Shown here: positions 1-15,039 of the stretch, piece after piece
How the letters are laid out: each line of letters begins with the position of its first letter
How positions within the stretch are numbered: position 1 is the first letter of the stretch
Source of the DNA: Rhytidiadelphus loreus
Lineage: Eukaryota > Streptophyta > Bryopsida > Hypnales > Hylocomiaceae
Assembly (NCBI GenBank): GCA_947034895.1
Contig: OX344764.1
Location: 20,460,001-20,524,000, forward strand
DNA length: 64,000 nucleotides
Reading direction: 5' to 3'
Notes under the pieces: generated by a model
What the model saw: the letters and a program-made list of their open reading frames with translations, nothing else
The model's database searches: none
What the model was told of the DNA's origin: nothing
Made by a program: the position numbers and the translations under genes

Positions 1-948
<948 letters not shown>

Positions 949-1012
949 TTGGGGGTTGGGGGGGTAAGACATTCTAAAAATTTTCTCGTTCTTATGTTGT
1001 CAAAAATATTTG

Positions 1013-1062
1013 TTCAAAATGTTGTCCAGAATGTTGTCCAAAATGTTGTCCAAAATATTTGT
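1013..1062. repeat. 12-bp minisatellite (AATGTTGTCCAA)
   Basis: About four tandem copies of a 12-base unit near AATGTTGTCCAA. Because 12 is a multiple of three, it gives a periodic peptide in a short open frame, which I do not regard as a gene. Confidence 0.85.
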
Positions 1063-1189
1063 TTTCCCTTGGAATTTCTTCAAAAGCTTGATCATGAACA
1101 AACATTTCACAAAAAGAACAAAAATGGGTCTTATGGTGGATTAAAGTTGTCGTTTGTCAACATGCCAAGCCAAGCTCAGTATATATGCC

Positions 1190-1378
1190 AACAAGGCCCC
1201 ATGGTCATAGGTCCATGGTCATAGGGATGAAAATTAAAATCAAAATTTTGAAATGTCTCCATTTTTTCTTTGTTGGCCTCAAAAATTTCAAGTTTTTTTC
1301 AGTTGATGCTTTAGGCTCACAAAATGAACATTCATAGCTCCTAAACTCATGCTTTTAGGCTCACAAACTAGCGTCATT
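1190..1378 (+). repeat. Right terminal region of a MULE family element
   Basis: The copy begins with a doubled CATGGTCATAGG motif and continues through T-rich DNA. It ends in repeated GGCTCACA / GCTCATAG words, with the terminus reading CTCACAAACTAGCGTCATTG. The same organisation recurs at 30.8-31.0 kb and 19.9-20.1 kb, and inverted at 10.26 and 16.41 kb, where target-site duplications mark it as the end of Mutator-like elements. The rest of this element would lie left of the window. Confidence 0.6.
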
Positions 1379-3539
1379 GCACTTGTATTTCGTTTTTGCC
1401 AAATTCGTTGGCATTGTTTGGTTTGGGTCATTTTCGCCAAAACCACTTGTTTTGCTATCAAAATTCTTGACTAATTGTTGTGTTTTTAAGCTCCTTCCAA
1501 AGGACATTGAGGTCCCTTTGGAAAGCGTTGCCTTGCATGAATACTTTGCCTTTGCTACTAACTAACACATGTTTCTTTTGTAAGATTGTTAGAATACCAA
1601 CAACCTTTATTTGAGGTTGAACTTTTGGTGTTAAGTACTAACCTTGACAAGCTTTTGTGAGAGATTTCTCAATTCTAAGTTTTTAGAAGATGTTTGGAGA
1701 GTCCGGAAGTCTATGAGTTCCCAACTTTGAAATCTATCCTAATCGCATAGAGAACATTCCTAGCTGTGCAATCTAACGTGGTAGAGATAGTGCCACATCA
1801 TTTTTTGAAAAATAAAAAACTTTTTTTTTCAACTTTTTTCATGATTTACAAATTAATTTTTTTTTTCAAATTTTTTTTTGACCGCGCCGCATTCTTTTAT
1901 TGCCATGGGAACATCATTGGGAACAAGCTTGAAACGGTCTTTTTTTGCCTCAAATCCCCTCTAATGTAGAGAAAATCCCCCATTAGGAAAAATTTGAGCC
2001 TCAATAAGGTTGTTAAAAGTTTATTTTTGGCAACATGATGGTGTAGTGACAAAAAAATAAATTTATTTATTAAAAAAAAAAAGATTTTTGTTTTTGTTTT
2101 TAAAATCTCTTTTTTTCAAAAAAAATAAATTTAAAAATTGTGCAATCTATTGTGGCACTGCTGCAATAGTGTGGTGGCACTAATATGGCTCTATTGTGGC
2201 ACTAGTAGTACCTCATCATTCTACAATTGCACCATTTCTGCTCCGGGGGGTCTAAACTTGCAGCCCTCTTGGAGCTTCAAATTTTTCCTAATGCTTTAGT
2301 CTTAACTCAAGTGTTTGAATTTAAATGTTGGTGTGGCTTTTGGATTCCATCTGAACTCTTTTGGCGTGGAATTCTACACTTTTGTGCTACAAATCCCCCC
2401 TAGAGCCTTGACAAAGGAATTTGTAGTCTTAAAAGTGTTATTATGTCATATTGAGAAGTTTGGGTGGGAACCAAACCTCACAAGTTCATACTAAAAAAGT
2501 GTGGAAATTATCCAAAAATTAGCGTTTAACTTGCCATATGGCGAAGCTTTGTCGTCAGATATAATTTTCTTTTAAATTATTTGTGTGTTTTTTGTGCTTT
2601 AAAAACAAGCTTAGCACCTTGGATGGCAGAACTTTGTTCTTAAATATAATTTACTCTGTGTTTTTTTCTGTTAAAAGGGTCCCTATACTGAGATCCCCAA
2701 AAGTAGCAAGCAATGACCAGTTGGAATTGTTTGGGATTAGAAAAAATCCCCAAAACTCAGAAGTGAGTGACTAGCTAGGCCTCAAGTAACCTAACCAAGC
2801 CTAGCAACCCAGCCAGGTCGTATTGGCCTAACTAGGTGGTTGTATCTTAGTGACAGCACATGCTTGTATCATATACATCATTTCCCAAAAGACCAAAACA
2901 TAGAATGATGCCTATGAAACAAGGTCCCTTTTTTTTTTTTAAATCATTATTTTGAACACCAAGCTTAATTCTTTAACGTCCAAACTGTGAGAGGAAATCT
3001 TTGGCAATTATTTCCAAAATCAAACCAAAGTAAGTCCAGATCAACCAAAGTAAGTTTAGAACCAGTCAAGAGTTGTATCAACATTGAAAAACCAGTATAT
3101 CTAGTTACTAATTGATGCTTGTGCAAACACGTTATTCCAGCACCCTCTCATCTTTGTTTAAGCACGTCTAAGCTTTGATTTCACTCATATTTTGGTGCAA
3201 TTCCAAGTCCTAAAAGAGGTATGATCGAATGCCAAGCACGCTTCAAAACCAAAGAACAGAGCAAAGCAAGTGAAGATTAGAATTAGATGTTAGCCATTTG
3301 AGATTCAAATAGGAAAAAATAAGACTAAGAGAAGGTTAGCCATTCATTAGGAATAAGTTGACAATTGTTTAAGGTTTGACTTTGTATGTAGGACAAATAA
3401 AAATGGACAAAAGAATGGAATATTAGCCTTTGGGGATATTCTAGAATTTAATTATTAGTTGGAAGAAATTAGGGAGGTTTGTTTTAAGCCTTCATTTGAT
3501 CTCTAAACCAGATTAGTAAGCATTTAGAGATTAGATTTG
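1379..3539. other. Intergenic, nothing recognised
   Basis: AT-rich DNA with only short, unsupported open frames. Around 2,140-2,215 a few copies of TATTGTGGCACT-like words occur close together. No homology to a known gene or element was recognised on either strand. Confidence 0.5.
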
Positions 3540-4640
3540 ATAAGATTTTATTCCACAAAAATATCTAAAAGAAAAAGAAAACACCAAAAAGAAAACATCA
3601 AAAGGATAAAGATTAGAAGAAAAAGAAAAAGGACGTGGAAAGAAGGGGTTTAATGTATTTCAATTGGCGTAGAAGTGCAAAAATACAACATACAGAAACC
3701 AGAAATTGGAGATGGAAGGAGTGCATGACAACATGCGAATTACAATCAACACCAATGGAATTTTGGACAACACAGAAGTCGAAGTTAGTTTTTACCCAAA
3801 ACTTCTTGAATTTCCATAAAAAAAGAGTTTACATTAGCATTGGAAGTTAAACTTAGGATTAATTCATAAGACCTTGGAAAAGCTAAAAATAGGCTTAGAA
3901 GTAGTTAGAAAATTACCATAGCCATCAAAAATTATTCAACTATCAAAATAGTTAGAATTTATACAAAATTACTTTGGATGAAAAGTAGTAGTAAAAGTAG
4001 GTTAAAAAAATAGAAAGTTATCAAAATAAATCTTTTAAGGAATTTTATAATCTAGAGTAAAAATAGGTGTCAAAGGATAAAAGTAGAAGTAACTTTTTAT
4101 TTCTACAGTAAAAAAGAATTATAGAAGAATTTTGATGAATCGGTCAATGGTCTAAATTCATCTGTAAATTTTTTTTACCAAAGAAGGTCAAAAGTAAGAA
4201 GTTTTTATCTTTTAATAAAAATAGAAGTAAAACCTAAAAAGATAAAATCAATTAACTATACAAGTAGAAGTAAAACTTCAATTTACTCAAATAGTAAGAA
4301 ACGGTTAAAGATTTTCCAAGTAGGTTAAAAATATTTGTAAGGAAAAAGTCATAGGTAGAATTTTGAAGAGGATATTCTTAGGATTCTAAAACTAATTTTA
4401 TCTTTAAAATTGGATAAAAATTGAGAGACTTAGAGTAGAATGAAGTTTTCAACAGAAATAGAATTGATTTGGATGAAAGTCAACCAAAATTAACCAAATG
4501 AAGTCAAAAAACAAAATTTAGATTAGAAGATAAAAAATAGAAAATTTTTCAAAAATCGAAAGCAAATTTCATTAGTTAGAACTCTAGAAATCAACAAATG
4601 AAGTTTTAGAAGGTAGTTTTAGTGTTAAACTTCGTCCGCA
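3540..4640. repeat. Purine-skewed low-complexity stretch
   Basis: The plus strand is strongly enriched in A and G for about 1.1 kb, with scattered returns of words such as AAAGTAGAAGTAA and AAGTAGGTTAAAA. It looks like a decayed simple-repeat-derived region. No gene is supported. Confidence 0.5.
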
Positions 4641-7600
4641 AATATTTTTTGGATATATAGTTCAAATTTCAACTTCTTTATGATTTTGGAAAGGGTAAAA
4701 TCATCCTTCAAACTTAGGCTACTTAACTTTTCTGCTTGACTAACCCCATTGGCCTTGAGTTTTAGTTGTCATAGCCAAAACGTGGTCTTAGGTACTAATG
4801 TGGTTTGATTTGGTTATTTAGCCATTGCTATTAGGAAAGTAAGGTAGGAACAAACAACAAAAGATCCATTGATTGGAGGATGTAACTAGATCACTCATTG
4901 CTAGACACCCACTAGGAGTTTATTAAAACAAGTTAACTAAAAACCTGGTTGTATACCATGTATTCCAAGGGTGGGAATAAAACGCCCACAACAGGCGGGC
5001 ATGCTTTAATCTGGAGAAGAAGCACTTAATTTTCACTCATTTAAGAATTGTTAAGTAGAGTTGTAGAGGTAGGTCCAACATTGGAGCAAAAAAAAAATTG
5101 CTAATAGGTCTAAAATGGAATTGAATTACAATAATCTGATAAGTGAGATTGTTTTAACAAACAATTTGAACCCGGTCTAACAATTTGTTTCAAAAAATGG
5201 TAAAAAATGCATTCAATAAGACAATAAATGCTTCTATAAGTTATTTTTCAAGAAGATGCTAAGATTGCCGAAAAAACTAAGATTGTTCATACCTTTCTCA
5301 TTAATAGTTCAAATAGAATGAATCAAAGCTTCAAATGTAGACAAAATTATAATATTCCAAAAAATAAAATTTTGGCTTCTTCTGATTGTATTTGTACTAC
5401 CCGCAAAATTCCATTTGAGGAATTGGCATTTTTCCATTCCATAAATAAAATGTGAACGATTTAGGATTTTCAATCATTCTCTACTTCTTTTTACTTACTA
5501 ATTTCCTCCTATATATTGTAATATTTCTAGTGATCTAACATTTTACGAGCATGTAGCCAAATTGCCTCGAGGAATGAATCCAAAGAATTACAACCATTTT
5601 GAACATTTTCTCATAATAATTAGTCCATGTAAATGGTGTGATGATGTGAAGTAAAATTGGCCAAATTTCTATAGGGCCCCCCAAAAGGAATATTGTCATT
5701 TCAAACGCTAATATAGTAATATTTTGCAATCTAGATGATTACATGGTGGAAATTTTTGAAATTCTTTCCTTATAACTCAAACCAACGTACCGTAAGATCC
5801 TATGGTCATTTTTGTCTAAAATTGTTCATTGCTTTTAAATTTGGTGCTTGTACTAGAATTACCAATTGGGAGCATTATTAGAAAAACATACTATAAAACA
5901 ATTTGGCATTCTGAAATGTGCATTCGTTGGTCTAATGCCGACCATTTTTTTTGTGAGGCTAAACATTGACTTGTTGTACTTTACATTTGTACACTTCATA
6001 AGCTATTGTCAATAGTACATGTAGTCATATGAAGTTTAAACAATTTTTCAATTTGTCTTTTTAATGTTTTATGTAAAGGTCAAGTTGTTTCTCTTCAATT
6101 GTGAAGAGACATGTTGCCATCTAATTCATGCTAAAGTAAAAAGGGCTTGTTGTAGATTTGAAAAGGGTAAATTGTCAAGGTTAGAAGGGTGGCTAGATGG
6201 TTCAATGACTCTTTAAATCAAACATTTGACAAGTCATCTTGTAACCCTTGGCTATGTAGCTAGGTCTATTAGTTTTTGTTTTTCAATTTATATTCAAGCT
6301 TATTGACGATTTTGTTATATTAATATATTCCTTCAATCGATTCTTATTTTCAAAATTGTGTAAGTGTAATTGTGAGATAACAAATTGCCTTCCTTCAAGT
6401 AATTGTTGAATGTAAAACTCCATGTTGTTTTGAAATTGTTTGCCTTCCTTCAAGTAAGTAATTATTATTATATATATTTGTTTATTGTACTTTGTTTTCT
6501 GTCTGTCTATGTGTATTCTAGTTAGGGTTCAATTTCTTTGTTAGTATGTGTGAGATTTGGAGTAAAAATTTAGAATGTTGAGAGTTGTTTGAAAACAAAA
6601 ATTGGACGGAGAATTTGTGTCTGCAAAGAGTGGAAGAAAGTGAAGGGTCAGAATTTGGATTCTTAGGAAGAGCAAAGTTTGTATGAGCCCGACCTGTCCA
6701 TACCATTCATCAATCAAAATTTCAATTTTTGTTATTTGCACACCTATGATCGATTTTACCAACATTAGACCAAGCGAAATTGAATCTTCGAGCTCCAAAC
6801 GATTGGGGGTGCACTTACAAGATTTGGGAATCTTGGGAAGAATCCATATCAGCAACAGTGGTGCTTGAAATTTTCCTTTTCTGTAAATCTCAAAGTGTTG
6901 GCTGCCTCGATAGTTTGACTCGACATAGAGACAGAGAGGCAAGAAGGAGTAATCCAAATGGTGTGAGGATCAAGAGTTTTGAACGTTGGGAAGATTGCAT
7001 CAACTCGAATTAACACATAAATTTTGGATTGTGAACGAGAAATTGGAATCAAGATCAAGATTTCAAGAATTTGTGACCATCTGTAAATTTTTTCAATCTG
7101 GAAGCAATCTCTTGGACAAGGATGGATTGATCGAAAAAAATGGTGGAATTTGGCTGATTCAAGGCGGTTGCGATGTGAAGGCCGAAAAATTGCAGATAGA
7201 GGTGTGGATAGACTGAGCAGTAAGAACATTTGTGGATTGGTTGTTCATTCAAGAATTGTGATCAAATTAGCGTTTGAATCACCATTCACCGCCAAATTGA
7301 AGTTGGATTCTTGATTTTGGGATAGATTTAGACCAAATGGCTTCCACTTGGAGGTGATTTTAGTGCCTATTCTGGTTGGCTAAGGATCAATTGAGAGAAT
7401 GCGTACGAGATTGAGGAGATTTGAGACTTGTGTGAAGATTTTAGGAGTTTGTAGTCAAGTTCAACGCTCAATTCTTTGAAACAAATTAGAGATCAAAATT
7501 GACCTTGAGTGCGAGGATTGCAACAGTGTGTGATTGTTTGTGATCAATCTCAAAAAACTTGGGAGAATTGCAATTGGATGTTTGGAATTATGTTGAGAAA

Positions 7601-9984
7601 TTTGGCATAGGCACGCAGTCGCAATTCACAACTCTTGGCCGAATTAGGGATTTGAGCACAATTATAGGGTCAATGCATGGCTTTAGGGCTCATATCGCGC
7701 AGTCATGGGGATCAGATCTCGATTTTAGGTCTTGTGAATGATTTTAGGGGCTAAATATCCAATTTTAGGGTATTTTCTTATTATAATTTTGAGTATTGAT
7801 GTCCACGGGTTTAGGTTCTTTGTTTTAATATGATTTTAAGTGTGGTTTTTGATAGTTATAGGGGCTGAAATCCATGGCCATAAGTCTATAGACCACAGTT
7901 TTAAGTATTTGGTTTTGGGTATTATTTGTTATGGTTTTCGATTTATTTCTTGAGCAAACATGAAAATTGAATCAATGTTTTATTGCATGTAGGTACTAAC
8001 TTGTGGTCATTTGGATCATTTCACCTGGAATAATTTGACCACAAGCAAAAGCGGGAGAAAAAGAAATAAGAAAAATTTGACTATTGGTAAATTCAAAAAT
8101 CAGCATACTTTGCAAAACTGGGACCAATTTGACATAGAATATGGAATTGCTAGACATTCTTGCATGAACTAGATTGACTGAACAATTTAACCTAAACATA
8201 AAAACAAATAATTAATGAATTATGTAAACTATTTTATAAGTATTATCTTGTTATGATTAAGTCCTAGAACATGCATCATATAAGAATCATTTGACCAAAC
8301 TTGATTTATTTGATAAAGAATGATTTGACCTCCTTTTAGAACACTATACAAGACTGAGACTTCATACATTGTATCACATACATTGGTAAATGACTAAATG
8401 GTAATGGACTGGCCAAACAAATTTCACACATGGGAATATGAGTGTTTTAATATTATTCTAAACTTTTAAATAAAAATCTATTTAAAAGTGACTTTAGTCA
8501 CAAAACGCTAGACTGATTAAACCTTTCCCTAAACAAAGAACCCCTATACTATTGTTCCCTGAGTTGTGGAAGTGCTAGAAGACCAAGGCGGCAATAGAAT
8601 CAACTAAAATCCATTATCTTGTTTTTCATTATTTCTTAGTCAATCTTGTAGAATAAAGTACATTCTTTAAGTCTTTATATCATTACATCTAAATCTTTAT
8701 GTATTACAAGGTTTAATTGATTTTTGAAAGTACTTAAAAATACAACAAACAATATAATTTGTCATTCTCAAAAATTAATAACTTCTGTGTAATAATACTT
8801 TTCTATGTTCAAATGTTTTTTCTTGAATTGTAGTATATTTTATTTATAAATATGCTTATTTTTTTATTTCTAAAGTATTAGTGATTATCTATTGAAGGTT
8901 AAAATAGTTTGATTAATAATTAATCTTTACTTTCTTTTCCTTCAAAGGAAACAATATAAGGTCAACAATGACTCAAATGAGCATTACAAGGTGGTGAATT
9001 CTAATTTTCCATACATTTTTTTCAATGTATTTCCACCAAATGTTGGTGGAAATTAATGCTTTGAGGTATCATTGACTTTTTGCATGAGTGGATTATAAAG
9101 ATGTTCTTTTAGTGTCATTGGTTGTTTCTAGCTCTTTCTCTAGATTTGATATTTAACCTTGTAAGGATGAATTATTTGCTCCATCTTTCTGCTGTTTTGG
9201 GGGACTCCTGCAATTGAATCTTCTAAGCCATCAACAATTCAAATATGCCTCAAATTAACCCCTAAATGCCCAAGCCTTTTGAAGGTGTTTTTCCTGTGAA
9301 AAAAGAACATGTGCTTATAGTTATCTCTAATGAAGCAAACTGATTTTTTTCTCAAAATTTAACCATCTACAATGATAGACAAAATCGAGTACAAAGTTGA
9401 AACATTTTCATTCAAACAACCACACAATAAGCATCAATGGACAAAGTCCAAAAGTACATATACAAAAGTTGTAGTGTATGACATAATACACGTTATCATG
9501 GAAGTTTGAAGAAAATACTATTTGTGATTTGAAAGAAAATCAATTTCAAAGTTAGCCATGTCAAAAACTCAATTTTGTTCAACATGATTTGGAATTACTT
9601 TATCTTTTGCCAAATTTTTCTTAAGACTCCAAAAAAGCTTTTTGTGCCTTGGCATATTGGTATACATTATTTCAGATTGTTGTACACAAAAATTGAAGGA
9701 AATTGACATTTATAAATTAAAAATAAAAATAGTTAAACAAACTTGCAAGTGGTATTGGTCTTGACAATACTTGAATTCTTTTTGAATTGGGAGCATGGGA
9801 TAGCATTAGCCATTGTAGAGAGAGTATAAGTTGCAATATGGACCATTGTTACATCTTAATGCACTTGCATTTGAGACATTTGTTGAAATGGGAATGCATT
9901 CAATTTATAATTCATAGCCATATAATTTGTTTTTAAGTTCCATCTTATTTTTCAAAGACTATAGTTCATGATGCACATAATTGA
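4641..9984. other. Intergenic, nothing recognised
   Basis: About 5.3 kb without a supportable gene. Between 6,500 and 7,750 the composition is less AT-rich and several short frames overlap on both strands, but none has a recognisable motif or consistent splice sites. I treat them as chance frames. Confidence 0.45.
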
Positions 9985-9997
9985 TTTTACAAATTCA

Positions 9998-10122
9998 AAA
10001 TAAATAAATTATCATTGTCAATATTGTCAAAAAAACGAGAATTGCCAAAAATTACACTGATCTTCATGAAATTGGGATTTTTTTTTATGATATTGACAAT
10101 GATAATATATTTATTTTTAACC
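9998..10122. repeat. Short imperfect inverted repeat (hairpin)
   Basis: The left arm contains ATTATCATTGTCAATATTG and the right arm the complementary ATATTGACAATGATAAT, each extended by TAAATAAAT / ATTTATTT. The arms are about 30 bases and the loop about 60. It resembles a small foldback MITE, but no target duplication was identified. Confidence 0.6.
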
Positions 10123-10247
10123 CCACATCCCCAAACCTCAACTATATTGTGTAGTGTGAAACTGTGAATACAGTACTAGATAAGATTTGGACTCTGGATT
10201 TGGAAACCAAAATGGATGCGGAGTTGATGTTGTGGTCTCTATCCAAA

Positions 10248-10256
10248 AGACTGAGT
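10248..10256 (+). repeat. Left target-site duplication of giant MULE
   Basis: AGACTGAGT directly precedes the left terminus at 10,257. AGATTGAGT follows the right terminus at 31,010-31,018. Eight of nine bases match, and the difference is a C/T transition. Confidence 0.5.
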
Positions 10257-10681
10257 TGGGGGTGCTATTTTGTGAGCTTGGGAGCGTGAACCCGAGAGCC
10301 TAAGAGCCTATTATTTTGGTTGTAATTTTTAGATCTTTTGGTGCTGAACCTATGACCGTGGATTATAGTTTAGTGTAAATTTAGGTTGATCAACACAACA
10401 AAGGATGTTAATTTGTTCTTCATAAATACAAAATTGGCAAAGTTATATCATTTAGGATTCAACAATACAAGACTTGAAGCATTAGGAAGACATGAGAACT
10501 TAAATGAAAAATTCATTGAACTAAAAAAAATTGAAGTGACAATGATATTTCTATTGAGTCTTATTGATAAATAGAAATAGCCAAGATAATATATGTAGGT
10601 AGAATAACATGGGTGATGTTAATCACTCAATAAACATTAGAAATATAGGAATATAATGCAAGTAGGGATCATGCTTCATCT

Positions 10682-13600
10682 TCAGAGAGCACTAGTAGAG
10701 GATCTGGATGTTGAACTATAGGTATTAACTGAATGCTCGCCATCTGATTCTATTGCAGAGTCATCTATAAACTTGAAGACATGAGGGTTTACTAAGTGGG
10801 CCTTAGAAGTTTGTTTAGGGTCATAAATCTCAAATTGTTTTGCAATTGCCTCTGCATAGAATGGAAGCTGAAATGATGTAGGAGGACTTTGGAAGAAAGT
10901 TGGATCTACAAAAAACGGTTGATGTTTCGATTTCTTCATTTCCTTAGCTTGCCTACAAAATAAGCACATTATATATAAGTTATGAGCATTGTAAAAAACA
11001 TTCAAATTGGCATTACAAAGTTGATGGGTTCACTTACTGAATTTGGATTTCTTCACGATTGTTCGGGGCACAACTTCCTCTTCATCCAAATCAATAGCAG
11101 GATCTATAGGTGCTTGTGATGGTGTTGCATCCACTACCACCCTGCGGACAAGGGGAGCAAGCACAACATTGAATATAGACTTGTCTTCTTCCAATGCGAC
11201 AATATGGCGACCAGTAGCCCTACAAGCATAGATACTAGAACCTGTGAACATAGAAAAATTCATATTAGAGTTTATAGTGAAGTAAAATGATTAGAGAATT
11301 ATTGAGTTGGAAGAAATAAAATAGTGGGACAAACCTGTCACTACGGTGCAATCCATAATGACATCACCAGACAAAGTAGTAGCCTCAATCAACATTTGCA
11401 TAAAAGGCCGAGCCTTCTCACGAGGCCCTCGCCAAGGTTTGTTTCCATTCATTGTAACGTCATCCTTGCCACAAAAGTTTTGAAGAATGTCGTCGCGGCC
11501 AACATTCACTCCAACTGCTTCATGAGCTGGAACTGCTTGAAAAAAAAATGTTGAAGAAGGTCGTCCAGCTTTGACATATAGAGAAATTGAAAACCTCATA
11601 GTCTGCACACTACAATACGTTAGGATCCATTACAATAAACCAAGTGAAATGGTCATGTAGAATTGAAGTGCTATAGGATATGTCTTACCGTAGATGAAGG
11701 GTTTGTTGGCGATGTCAGATGCAACATGTTCATGCCCCACCAATCCTTCTTTAATTGAAATCCAAATTGACCCATAAACCCCAGAAGGTGTGACTTAATG
11801 TCACGGGGAAAAGGGTACATTACAAGTAACCCACCACCGTCATGGATATAAGTCTCTGAAAAGTCAAAGATGGCTTGTAACCAATCCTCCAAGAACTTGT
11901 TCCATTTAGGAATGGATGCAGGTGGATTGGATACGGTAGGAACAGGCAAACCTTCTGGAACGTCCACTATCAATAAGTCCACTGCTTCATCTTTGCTCAA
12001 TACACCTTTGAAGAAACGGTCTTTGTCGGATGAATGTTGTGTACAGACAATTATGTTAGAAATTGTGAATGAAAACATAAAAAATGAATGCAACATCAAT
12101 AAAATTTCTAATTGAATAGTAAGGTATACCGTGTCAAGAAACTTCATGATGTCGTTGTAAGACTGTGGAAAAGAACCCTCGTCGGCACTAAGTAAATCAG
12201 ACATAGATACATTTAGAATGATTTCCTCAATGGTAGGCTCCAATACCAAGTCAAGAATTTGGGGTGGTAGGCCATGCAACAACCGCTCTTACATGAGTGA
12301 GAAACTAGATGATGTGTCCATCGCACCCTCACTCGTTGCTTGTTTGCCCACTAGTGCATATGCCTTCCTCTTCTTACCCTTCCTTTTCTGTAAAGCCTTT
12401 TGTTCACGCTCTTGCTTCCTCTTCTCTTGGTTTTCTTCGGCCCTCTTCTTTGCTATTTCTTGTTTCTCCACTTTCTTCTTATCTCATGCTCCTCTTCTCT
12501 TTAAGGCTCTTGCTTTCACCTCGGCATCCAACCCGGCAAACTCATTAAATTTGGACTCAATGACTGCACTGTCCTTCAGAGATTGGAATAGAGCAGCCTC
12601 TTCAAGAGGTGCAAAACCTTGGTTGCACTCCAAGTACCACGGACCGGCTTGAAGGTGGACACTTGTCCAATTCTTCATTTGTGATGGAAAAAACATACAA
12701 TCAGCGGAAGACCTGTCCAACCAAGTATGTAGGATTTGTAGGAAGGGATGCAAATCTGCCTTTGCAATGGCCTTCTTTGCATATAACTTGGATTTGAAAT
12801 ATCTATAGATAGAAATAACATCATTAGTAGAAATTCTCATATTCTATTCATACACTCATTACAAAGTGAAAAATTACTAGAGATTAAAAGAGACAATCAA
12901 GTACCGATAAATGACCCGCTTCACAACGAGGTTTGAGCCCTTGAATTCCTTAAAGGAATCAGACTTCTTAAATGCATCTACTCCTTTGAAGACACCTATG
13001 TAAGCGTGCTCCCACAATTTCATCCGCCAAGCTTCCATATACTCAGATAGTGACTGCGGCTCATCTAATACCTCCATGTTGATTGGGATGCTATCGGACT
13101 TCATGATGTTCTCATACATCTCAAGTGCAGCATCTTCAATCTAAAAATGAAAAAGAGAAGGTCAAAATTATATAGGATGACATGGTCAAAAGTGGATGAA
13201 GAATATGCAAATGAATATAAGAATTTTGATGATACAAATCAAACACAAATGATTGAGAATTCTTACCCCAGCATACCAACACGCTCTCGAAAGGAAAGCA
13301 TCAAGCTTGTCATTGTTTACTGGACGCGGAGGAAAACGACGTGCCTCACGAGTTGGTCCAGAGGCATTCAACCACTTCACTTTATGGCTAGTATGGACAG
13401 TGGCAGTTGCAATCAATTGCAACTTGTCCAAGGTTAGTTCTTAGACCGCATACAAACTCCAGTGCTTTTTAATCTGTATTATCAAAATAGAAGCACATTT
13501 AGTCATATAAACAACTAAAAGAACTAAAGAAAAATTATCTTTGAATTATTGAAGTATTACCTCTTCCAACCATTCATGACCTAAGGCAAGATTGGCAACA

Positions 13601-14858
13601 ACTACAATTTTGGACAACTTCTTGTACAACTTGTCCGTTGCCTCTTTTGTGCTTGATTTCATCATTTCATGGATGCAGCAACCCCAACATTGTTGACCTC
13701 CTCTAAAGGGGTATCTTCATGATATTTTCTAACTGTAGCATCGGCAGCTGTAGCAATCTCTTGCTACAAAAAGACAAGTAGTAGTCACCATAATTAGTAC
13801 TTGAAGTTACCCTTTTCCAAAGTATAAGATACAAGTGCACTGATCCATATTAAGGACAAGAAATAGTCAAAAATATAGAATACTTACTTGAAAAATAAAA
13901 GAAGTGAACACTTCAAGTGGCATGGAGTACCATGTCTTTCGAACATTTTGCTGACAAGTTTTGACGTCCTCAGGGCTTAGTAGTTCATTAAACTTGTCAA
14001 TTGTCATAGAACCATACTTCCGGACTCAATAAACAGTGTGAACCAAATTTGTTTTGACATGGGAGTTCTTTGTCTGCCTGCTCATACCAAAAAAAAATCA
14101 ATAGCGTCAACTTTTAAATCATGGCTTTGCAAGAGTACATTAAAGGTTAACTTTTGAAAATCATAACGACAACAAGAAAAAAAATTCACTTACTTGTTGA
14201 TGGTGTGCATCAATTGCATGGCAAGTCCTATTCAACCTTTTGTATCAAGGATGATGGTGTCAACTGAAATATGCCACACCAGTTCATTGTTGTAGAGACG
14301 CTTGATATGGTTCATCCAAGTGAGTCGGCGATGATTGCTGTCACAAACATAGAATTTTTTATCCACCAAATGTTTCAGCTCTACTTGAGCGTTGAGCTCA
14401 ATGTTAAATTGGTTGTTCACAAAGTTCCACAAGTGCCCCCATTCGGCCTTATCAGATTCTGTGAAAACCCCTGACTCACCTTGTTCATCTGAAATTGAAA
14501 CGTAGAACACCCGTGCACCCTCATCGTATCCATGGACAAATTCCTACTCCAATTTTGTTAAATCACATGATAGTGTTGGTCTTACCATTGCCATTGGCAC
14601 CAACCTGCAAAGGGGGATTTTCATCCAGGAAAGAGCAATTGGTTGAAGCCGCAAATTGGAGATGGTCGAAACAAAATCAAGTTTTTGATTCTTTTGTATG
14701 TCATCTTCTAATAATTCTTCACCTCCATCAACATTGGCATTGGACATAGCACCATTTGCATCCTCAACATATAAAATAGCAGGCTGCAAATTGTCATCTG
14801 AATGTTTAGATGACAAAGATTTTGTTGGAGAACTAATGCCAGCTATGACAAAATCGCT
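10682..14858 (-). pseudogene. ParB-like / beta-class DNA methyltransferase-like gene, 10 exons, decayed
   Basis: Ten exons can be traced on the minus strand: 14858-14194, 14077-13888, 13763-13561, 13473-13267, 13140-12905, 12802-12130, about 12046-11689, 11602-11335, 11241-11037 and 10952-10682. Most junctions have GT..AG sites and compatible phase. Exon 1 encodes KKFYVCDSNHRRLTWM, resembling the ParB/sulfiredoxin DGxHR motif. Exon 6 has a highly charged K/E/R-rich stretch. Exon 7 has LLIVDVPEG, resembling motif IV (DPPY) of amino-methyltransferases. Exons 8-9 join into SGDVIMDCTVVTGSS, resembling AdoMet motif I. Motif IV before motif I is the beta-class order, and ParB plus DNA methylase fusions are common in bacteria and phages. 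Lesions: stops at 14,544, 14,232, 14,026, 13,441, 12,484 and 12,289, a frameshift near 13,700, and no clear acceptor for exon 7. The exons before 14,858, if any, were not found. The function is inferred from motifs only. Confidence 0.6.
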
Positions 14859-15039
14859 CTGAATTGATAAGAAAGTATATAGTTAGTTCAGACAAACCAT
14901 ATGGATGTGCATAAAAGTATAACAACAATCAATTAATCATTGTTGTAGTCATAATATAATTTTTGTCACTTATCAAATCAATTGAAGAATTCAAATGAAT
15001 CGAGACTCCTTAAATTTAAAACAAATTTGACACCCTTAC

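Noticed and set aside
6541..7252. Protein-coding gene on either strand
   Set aside because: Several equally long overlapping frames on both strands, with no motif, no splice consistency and no conserved pattern.
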